NCBI RefSeq assembly: GCF_046233715.1 | Contig: NZ_JBJNRJ010000003.1 | Location: 124,001-188,000, forward strand | DNA length: 64,000 nucleotides | Direction of reading: 5' to 3' | DNA from: Trujillonella humicola | GTDB taxonomy: Bacteria > Actinomycetota > Actinomycetes > Mycobacteriales > Geodermatophilaceae | In this document: in pieces, positions 59,112 to 64,000 of the stretch | Layout of the letters: each line of letters opens with the position of its first letter | How positions within the stretch are numbered: the stretch's first letter is position 1 | Translations under genes and position numbers: made by a program | The notes under the pieces: generated by a model | The model's database searches: none | Told to the model about the DNA's origin: nothing | Seen by the model: the letters and a program-made list of their open reading frames with translations, nothing else

Positions 59112-59927
59112 ATGACCGAGAGCCCCGTGCGCGTCGAGCGGGACGGCGGCGTCGCCGTCGTCGTCCTGGACGCCCCGCCGCTGAACCTGTTCGACGAGAC
59201 CGTCTTCGCCGGCTACGAGGCGGCGGTGGCCGAGCTGGTCGCCCTCACCGAGCCGGGCCGGCCGGACCGCGCGCGGGCCGTGCTGCTCGAGGCGCGCGGC
59301 AGGGTCGTGTCCGCCGGCGTCGACGTCCACCACTTCCAGGCGATCGCCGAGGGCCCGGACCCGGCCGGCGGGGGGACGGCGCTGTGGGCCCGGCTCATCC
59401 GGCTGGCGCAGACGCTCGAGGAGCTGCCGGTGCCGACGGTCTTCGCCGCGCACGGGCTGACCCTGACCGCTGCCTTCGAGCTGGCGCTGGCCTGCGACCT
59501 GCTGGTGGCCGCCGAGCGCGCCTCGTTCGGGCTGGTCGAGATCGTCGTCGGCCTGACCCCGTCGATGGGCGGGCCGCAGCGGCTGGCCGAGCGGGCCGGC
59601 CCGGCGCGCGCCAAGGAACTCATCTACACCGGCGGGCGCTACCCGGCCGCCGAGCTCGAGCGCTGGGGCGTGGTCAACCGGGTGCTGCCCGACGAGGGCT
59701 TCGCCGAGGCCGCCCGCGCCTACACCGCCGGGCTGGCCGCCGGCCCGACGGTCGCGCACGCGGCGACCAAGCGGCTGGTCGGCACGGCGCTGCGCGACGG
59801 CGTGCGGGCGGCCGACGCGGTGATGCCGCAGCTGTCCGGGCCGCTGTTCGCCACCGCGGACCTGCGCGGGGCCGTCGCGTCCTTCCTCGCCGACGGTCCG
59901 GGCAAGGCGACCTACGAGGGCCGCTGA
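59112..59927 (+). CDS. Enoyl-CoA hydratase/isomerase family protein
   Basis: 271 residues. Crotonase fold: VVVLDAPPLNLFDETVF, VSAGVDVHHF in the oxyanion region, AAHGLTLTAAFELALACDLLVA, VEIVVGLTPSMGGPQRLAERAG. The Glu of VEIVVG may be catalytic; the second usual Glu is replaced. Substrate unknown. ATG at 59112. Unrelated in place to the other hydratase gene at 50171. Confidence 0.9.
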   Translation: MTESPVRVERDGGVAVVVLDAPPLNLFDETVFAGYEAAVAELVALTEPGRPDRARAVLLEARGRVVSAGVDVHHFQAIAEGPDPAGGGTALWARLIRLAQTLEELPVPTVFAAHGLTLTAAFELALACDLLVAAERASFGLVEIVVGLTPSMGGPQRLAERAGPARAKELIYTGGRYPAAELERWGVVNRVLPDEGFAEAARAYTAGLAAGPTVAHAATKRLVGTALRDGVRAADAVMPQLSGPLFATADLRGAVASFLADGPGKATYEGR

Positions 59928-59967
59928 CCCGTTCGGGCGAGCCCGGTTCCGGAGGGCGTCGCGCGGG

Positions 59968-59973
59968 TATCCT
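59968..59973 (+). promoter_or_regulatory. phoH -10 box
   Basis: TATCCT, with a leader of about 40 nt to the TTG start; GCAGGAAGG-like purine runs follow. Confidence 0.4.
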
Positions 59974-60017
59974 CGACCGGTCCGATCGCCTCAGCAGGAA
60001 GGCAGGGTCGAGGGTTC

Positions 60018-62234
60018 TTGCCCGACTCCTCCCCGAACGTCCCCGTGCCGGGAGCCCCCACGTCGCGTGAGGCCTCGGCCTCCGCCGCCGCGGTGGACGG
60101 CGCCACGGGTACGTCGGCACTGGCGGGCAGCGCGCCCGCACCCGTCCGCACCACCATCGCCGTCCCCGAGAGCGTCTCGATGGTGGGGCTGCTCGGCTCC
60201 GGCGACGAGCTCCTCCGGCTGGTCGAGGCCGAGGTCGCCGCCGACGTCCACGTCCGCGGCAACGAGATCTCGGTGACCGGCCAGCCGGCCGACAACGCGT
60301 TCGCCGTCGCCGTGTTCGACGAGCTCATCGCGCTGCTGGGCACCGGCCAGGCGCTGCGGCCGGACTCGGTCCGCCGCGTCATCGGCATGCTGCGCAGCGG
60401 CGGTTCCGAGCGCCCGGCCGACGTGCTGAGCCTCGACATCATCAGCCGCCGGGGCCGCACCATCCGGCCCAAGACGCTGAACCAGAAGCGCTACGTCGAC
60501 GCCATCGACGCGCACACCATCGTCTTCGGCATCGGCCCGGCCGGTACCGGCAAGACCTACCTGGCCATGGCCAAGGCCGTGCAGGCGCTGCAGACCAAGC
60601 AGGTCAACCGGATCATCCTGACCCGCCCGGCGGTCGAGGCCGGCGAGCGGCTGGGGTACCTGCCGGGCACGCTGTCGGAGAAGATCGACCCCTACCTGCG
60701 GCCGCTGTACGACGCGCTGCACGACATGGTCGACCCGGAATCCATTCCACGATTGATGGCTGCCGGAACAATTGAAGTGGCGCCATTGGCATACATGAGG
60801 GGACGCGCCCAGCCGTACGACGCCCAGGTCCTGACCCCCGACGGTTACCTCCCGATGGGGACGCTGCGCGTCGGCGATCTGGTCATCGGCTCCGACGGCC
60901 GGCCGACGCCGGTGCTGGGCGTCTACCCGCAGGGCCGCAAGGAGGTGTTCCGGGTCGCCACCCAGGACGGCGCCTGGACGCTGGCCTGTGGCGAACACCT
61001 GTGGACCGTGCGGACCGCGTCGGACAAGCGCCGGGGCCGCACCCGGACGCTGGAGACGAAGGAGATGATCGGCAAGCTCCGTGCGGCGCGAGCCCGGCGC
61101 TACGAGCTGCCGGTCGTCGCGCCCGTGGAGTTCGAGCCCCAGGTCGTGCCTCTGGACCCGTACGCGCTGGGTCTCCTGCTCGGCGACGGCTGCCTCACGA
61201 CGACGACCACGCCAGCCTTCACCACGGCGGACCCGGAGCTCGCGGTCGCCCTGGAGGCAGCACTGGAGGGCGTCGAGGTCCGACACAAGGGCGGGTACGA
61301 CTACGTGCTCCACCACGTCGACGGTGGCCGCGGCGGGCTGCGGATCGCCAACCCGGTGACCGCCTCGCTGCGCCGGCTCGACCTGGCGGGGACGACCTCG
61401 GCCACGAAGTTCGTTCCCGAGCAGTACCTGCACAACTCCGTCGCCGTCCGCACGGCGCTGCTGCAGGGGCTCCTCGACTCCGACGGCGGGCCGGTCTCCC
61501 AGCGTGCGCGTACGTGCCGCGTCCAGTACACGACCACCTCTCCGGGCCTCAAGGACGACGTCACGTTCCTCGTGCGGTCCCTGGGAGGCGTCGTGTACAC
61601 GCGCCTGCGGGAGGCGGTGGGTCGCCCGCCGGGGCTGGTGAACGGTCGCCCCGTCGAGTACCGCGAGGACGCGTACGTGCTCGACATCCGGCTGCCGTCG
61701 GAGGTGCAACCCTTCCGACTGGAGCGCAAGCGCCGGGTGTACGAGAGCACTGGTGGCGGCCGGCCGATGCGGTTCATCGACAGCATCGAGCCGGTGGGTG
61801 AGCAGGAGACCCTCTGCATCCAGGTCGCCGCGCAGGACTCCCTGTACGTGACCGACGACTTCCTCGTCACCCACAACACGCTGAACGACGCGTTCGTCAT
61901 CCTCGACGAGGCGCAGAACACCACCGCGGAACAGATGAAGATGTTCCTCACGCGACTGGGATTCGGCTCGAAGATCGTGGTCACCGGGGACGTCACCCAG
62001 GTCGACCTCCCGGGCGGCGCGCAGAGCGGGCTCCGGATCGTGCGGGAGATCCTCGACGGCGTCGAGGACGTCCACTTCGCCAACCTCACCAGCTCCGACG
62101 TGGTCCGGCACCGGCTGGTCGGCGACATCGTCGACGCCTACGAGCGGTGGGACGCCGCCCACCAGCAGGCGCCCGCCCGCCCGGCCGGTCCGGCGCCGGC
62201 CCGGGGTTCCCGACCGCGCCGGCAGGGGAGCTGA
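60018..62234 (+). CDS. phoH: PhoH family ATPase with an inserted intein
   Basis: 738 codons: N-extein of 263 residues, intein of 357, C-extein of 118; the spliced protein is about 381 residues, normal for PhoH. The TTG at 60018 is preceded by a purine-rich stretch. Walker A GPAGTGKT near residue 174, then the conserved TRPAVEAGERLGYLPG; after the intein the Walker B VILDEAQNTT and VVTGDVTQVDLP. The protein is an RNA-linked ATPase of unclear role. The order phoH-ybeY-CNNM/CBS is conserved. The extein bases just before the insertion (60734-60803) have clearly foreign codon use. Confidence 0.95.
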   Translation: MPDSSPNVPVPGAPTSREASASAAAVDGATGTSALAGSAPAPVRTTIAVPESVSMVGLLGSGDELLRLVEAEVAADVHVRGNEISVTGQPADNAFAVAVFDELIALLGTGQALRPDSVRRVIGMLRSGGSERPADVLSLDIISRRGRTIRPKTLNQKRYVDAIDAHTIVFGIGPAGTGKTYLAMAKAVQALQTKQVNRIILTRPAVEAGERLGYLPGTLSEKIDPYLRPLYDALHDMVDPESIPRLMAAGTIEVAPLAYMRGRAQPYDAQVLTPDGYLPMGTLRVGDLVIGSDGRPTPVLGVYPQGRKEVFRVATQDGAWTLACGEHLWTVRTASDKRRGRTRTLETKEMIGKLRAARARRYELPVVAPVEFEPQVVPLDPYALGLLLGDGCLTTTTTPAFTTADPELAVALEAALEGVEVRHKGGYDYVLHHVDGGRGGLRIANPVTASLRRLDLAGTTSATKFVPEQYLHNSVAVRTALLQGLLDSDGGPVSQRARTCRVQYTTTSPGLKDDVTFLVRSLGGVVYTRLREAVGRPPGLVNGRPVEYREDAYVLDIRLPSEVQPFRLERKRRVYESTGGGRPMRFIDSIEPVGEQETLCIQVAAQDSLYVTDDFLVTHNTLNDAFVILDEAQNTTAEQMKMFLTRLGFGSKIVVTGDVTQVDLPGGAQSGLRIVREILDGVEDVHFANLTSSDVVRHRLVGDIVDAYERWDAAHQQAPARPAGPAPARGSRPRRQGS
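60807..61877 (+). mobile_element. PhoH intein, class 3-like, with LAGLIDADG endonuclease domain
   Basis: 357 residues beginning with Ala (AQPYDAQVLTPDGYLPMG) after ...YMRGR and ending VTHN before the C-extein TLNDAF. First residue Ala, not Cys or Ser, and +1 residue Thr. The class 3 'WCT' set is visible: Trp66 in EHLWTV, Cys337 in TLCIQV (block F, where others have Asp) and Thr355 in VTHN. Two dodecapeptide motifs, LGLLLGDGC (about 119) and GLLDSDGG (about 220), mark a homing endonuclease that looks intact. The insertion point lies between the TRPAVEAGE region and Walker B. Confidence 0.9.
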
Positions 62235-62239
62235 GCGCC

Positions 62240-62743
62240 GTGCCCGTCGAGGTGGCCAACGAGTCCGAGATCGCCGTCGACGAGGCCGAGCTGGCCGGCA
62301 TCTGCCGGTTCGTCCTCACCGAGATGGGCGTGAACCCGATGGCCGAGCTGTCGGTGCTGTGCGTGGACCCCGAGTACATGGCGACGCTGCACGAGCGGTG
62401 GATGGGCGAGAAGGGCCCCACCGACGTGCTCGCGTTCTCCATGGACGAGCTGGACACGTCCCGGCCCGACGACCCGGAGCCGGGGCCGGCGCTGCTCGGC
62501 GACGTCGTCCTGTGCCCGTCGGTCGCCGTCCGGCAGGCCCGCGCGGCCGGCCACACGATGGACGACGAGCTGGTGCTGCTGGCCACCCACGGCGTGCTGC
62601 ACATCCTCGGCTACGACCACATGGAGCCCGAGGAGGAGAAGGAGATGTTCGCCCTGCAGACCAAGCTCCTCGACGCGTGGCGCTCCGCGCCCCGCCAGCC
62701 GGTGACCGGGGAGCCCGCGGAGCGGGAGCCCCGCACCCGGTGA
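62240..62743 (+). CDS. ybeY: Endoribonuclease YbeY
   Basis: 167 residues. rRNA maturation and quality-control RNase. The zinc motif HGVLHILGYDH is intact. VEVANESEI at the start and PTDVLAFSMDE with LGDVVLCPSVA are family blocks. The GTG at 62240 is 5 nt after the phoH stop. Confidence 0.95.
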   Translation: MPVEVANESEIAVDEAELAGICRFVLTEMGVNPMAELSVLCVDPEYMATLHERWMGEKGPTDVLAFSMDELDTSRPDDPEPGPALLGDVVLCPSVAVRQARAAGHTMDDELVLLATHGVLHILGYDHMEPEEEKEMFALQTKLLDAWRSAPRQPVTGEPAEREPRTR

Positions 62744-62750
62744 GACGCCG

Positions 62751-64000
62751 ATGACAACCTCCCAGATCACCCTGCTGGTCGTCGCCGTCCTGCTGGTCCC
62801 GCTGGCCGGGCTCTTCGGCGCGATGGAGGCGGCCCTGCAGCGCGTCTCGGCCGCCCGTGTGCAGGAGATGCGCCGCGAGGGCACGAAGCGGGCCGTCGCG
62901 CTCGAGCAGGTCCTGCAGGAGCGGCCGCGGCACGTCTCGCTGCTCCTGCTGCTGCGGATCGTCTGCGAGATGGTCGCCGCGGTGCTGGTCGCCGTCGTCC
63001 TCTACGAGCTGTGGGGGAGCGGCTGGCAGTCGGTCCTGGCAGCGGCCGGGATCATGACCGTCGTCAGCTACGTGCTGGTCGGGGTGGGGCCGCGCACGCT
63101 GGGCCGCCAGCACGCCTACGGCACCGCGCTGGCCACCGCCGGCGTCGTCCGGGTGCTCGGCCGGGTGCTCGGGCCGGTGGCCACCCTGCTCATCCTCGTC
63201 GGCAACGCCATCACGCCCGGGCGCGGCTTCCGCGACGGGCCGTTCTCCTCCGAGGTCGAGCTGCGCGAGCTGGTCGACATGGCCGAGGAGCGCGGCGTGG
63301 TGGAGTCCGGCGAGCGGAACATGATCCACTCGGTCTTCGAGCTGGGTGACACGATCGCCCGCGAGGTCATGGTCCCGCGCACCGACGTGGTCTACATCGA
63401 GCGCACCAAGACCGTGCGGCAGGCGCTGGCGCTCGCGCTGCGCAGCGGCTTCAGCCGCATCCCCGTCATCGGCGAGAACGTCGACGACGTCGTCGGCGTC
63501 GTCTACCTCAAGGACCTGGTCCGCCGCTCGCAGAACCTCGGCGACGGGCGGGGCCCCCGCGTCGAGGAGCTGATGCGCCCGCCGACGTTCGTCCCCGAGT
63601 CCAAGCCGGTCGACGAGCTGCTGCGCGACATGCAGGCGCAGCGCATCCACATCGCGATCGTGGTCGACGAGTACGGCGGCTTCGCCGGCCTGGTGACCAT
63701 CGAGGACATCCTCGAGGAGATCGTCGGCGAGATCGCCGACGAGCACGACGCCTTCCAGCGCCCGCCCGTGGAGGAGCTCGACGACGGCTCCATGCGGGTC
63801 ACCGCGCGGCTGCCGGTGGAGGACCTGGCCGCGCTCTTCGACGTCGAGCTGCCCGCCGACGAGGGCGTCGAGACCGTCGGCGGCCTGCTCGCCCGCGAGC
63901 TCGGCCTGGTCCCGATCGAGGGCTCGGCGACCGAGGTCGCCGGGCTCCGGCTGGTGGCGGAGAGCACCGGCGGGCGGCGCAACCGGATCGACACGCTGCT
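62751..64000 (+). CDS. CNNM/CorC-type CBS-domain membrane protein (partial)
   Basis: 416 residues are visible; the 3' end lies beyond the window. An N-terminal CNNM domain with about four membrane segments (LLVVAVLLVPLAGLFGA, LLLLLRIVCEMVAAVLVAVV...), then two CBS domains (EVMVPRTDVVYIERTKTV, IPVIGENVDDVVGVVYLKDL; the second ends with EYGGFAGLVTIEDILEEIVGEI) and the start of the CorC_HlyC domain (LDDGSMRVTARLPVEDL). Likely magnesium/cobalt transport or efflux. ATG 7 nt after ybeY. Confidence 0.93.
   Translation, partial: MTTSQITLLVVAVLLVPLAGLFGAMEAALQRVSAARVQEMRREGTKRAVALEQVLQERPRHVSLLLLLRIVCEMVAAVLVAVVLYELWGSGWQSVLAAAGIMTVVSYVLVGVGPRTLGRQHAYGTALATAGVVRVLGRVLGPVATLLILVGNAITPGRGFRDGPFSSEVELRELVDMAEERGVVESGERNMIHSVFELGDTIAREVMVPRTDVVYIERTKTVRQALALALRSGFSRIPVIGENVDDVVGVVYLKDLVRRSQNLGDGRGPRVEELMRPPTFVPESKPVDELLRDMQAQRIHIAIVVDEYGGFAGLVTIEDILEEIVGEIADEHDAFQRPPVEELDDGSMRVTARLPVEDLAALFDVELPADEGVETVGGLLARELGLVPIEGSATEVAGLRLVAESTGGRRNRIDTL

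Noticed and set aside
60018..62234. phoH as a pseudogene broken by an insertion
   Set aside because: The insertion is in frame, bounded by intein splice motifs, and both extein parts are intact.

Overview
The window is one continuous piece of a very GC-rich actinobacterial chromosome. Gene order, GTG/TTG starts, mycothiol- and mycofactocin-type enzymes and TANNNT -10 boxes placed 6-9 nt before start codons all fit Actinobacteria. The block rne-rplU-rpmA-obg-proB ... proA ... nadD-rsfS-phosphatase-degV-comEA-comEC-holA-rpsT-lepA, then hemW-hrcA-dnaJ-rsmE-HIT-phoH-ybeY-CNNM/CBS, matches the core backbone known from mycobacteria and relatives. A selenocysteine tRNA with a CUA anticodon points to Geodermatophilaceae (Geodermatophilus, Blastococcus and relatives), where UAG-encoded selenocysteine has been reported. 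The genus is inferred from this and is not proven.

Layout. 1-2.2 kb: a partial DUF559 protein and an MpaB-type oxygenase. 2.2-10.2 kb: valS, folC with a DUF4233 membrane protein, a TIM-barrel protein, ndk and a paired acyl-CoA dehydrogenase. 10.2-20.5 kb: two radical-SAM-associated genes, RNase E/G, rplU-rpmA, obg-proB and def. 20.5-26.5 kb: a PEP-mutase-like enzyme, a MarR regulator divergent from a mycothiol-dependent isomerase pair, proA and a MoxR/VWA pair. 26.6-37.1 kb: nadD-rsfS-phosphatase, degV, comEA-comEC-holA, rpsT, lepA and a MOSC protein. 37.2-43.8 kb: an accessory cluster of a large SARP/LAL-like regulator and two FAD-linked oxidases, with 11-bp-spaced direct repeats before each oxidase. 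43.8-50 kb: a selenocysteine island (selD, a WYL protein, tRNA-Sec(CUA), selA, selB). 50-64 kb: enoyl-CoA hydratases, hemW, a mycofactocin-type SDR, a two-component system, the CIRCE-controlled hrcA-dnaJ-rsmE group, HIT, phoH carrying an intein, ybeY and a partial CNNM/CBS protein.

Most notable: (1) the amber-decoding tRNA-Sec beside selA/selB/selD; (2) a 357-residue intein in PhoH with the Trp/Cys/Thr signature of class 3 inteins, preceded by about 70 bp of abnormally AT-rich extein codons suggesting co-conversion; (3) SARP-like direct repeats at both oxidase promoters; (4) a dispersed long palindrome found twice with compensatory changes, and a second palindrome family also found twice; (5) a comEC reading frame with no stop before holA; (6) many apparently leaderless promoters. 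No CRISPR array, rRNA, insertion sequence or prophage was seen.
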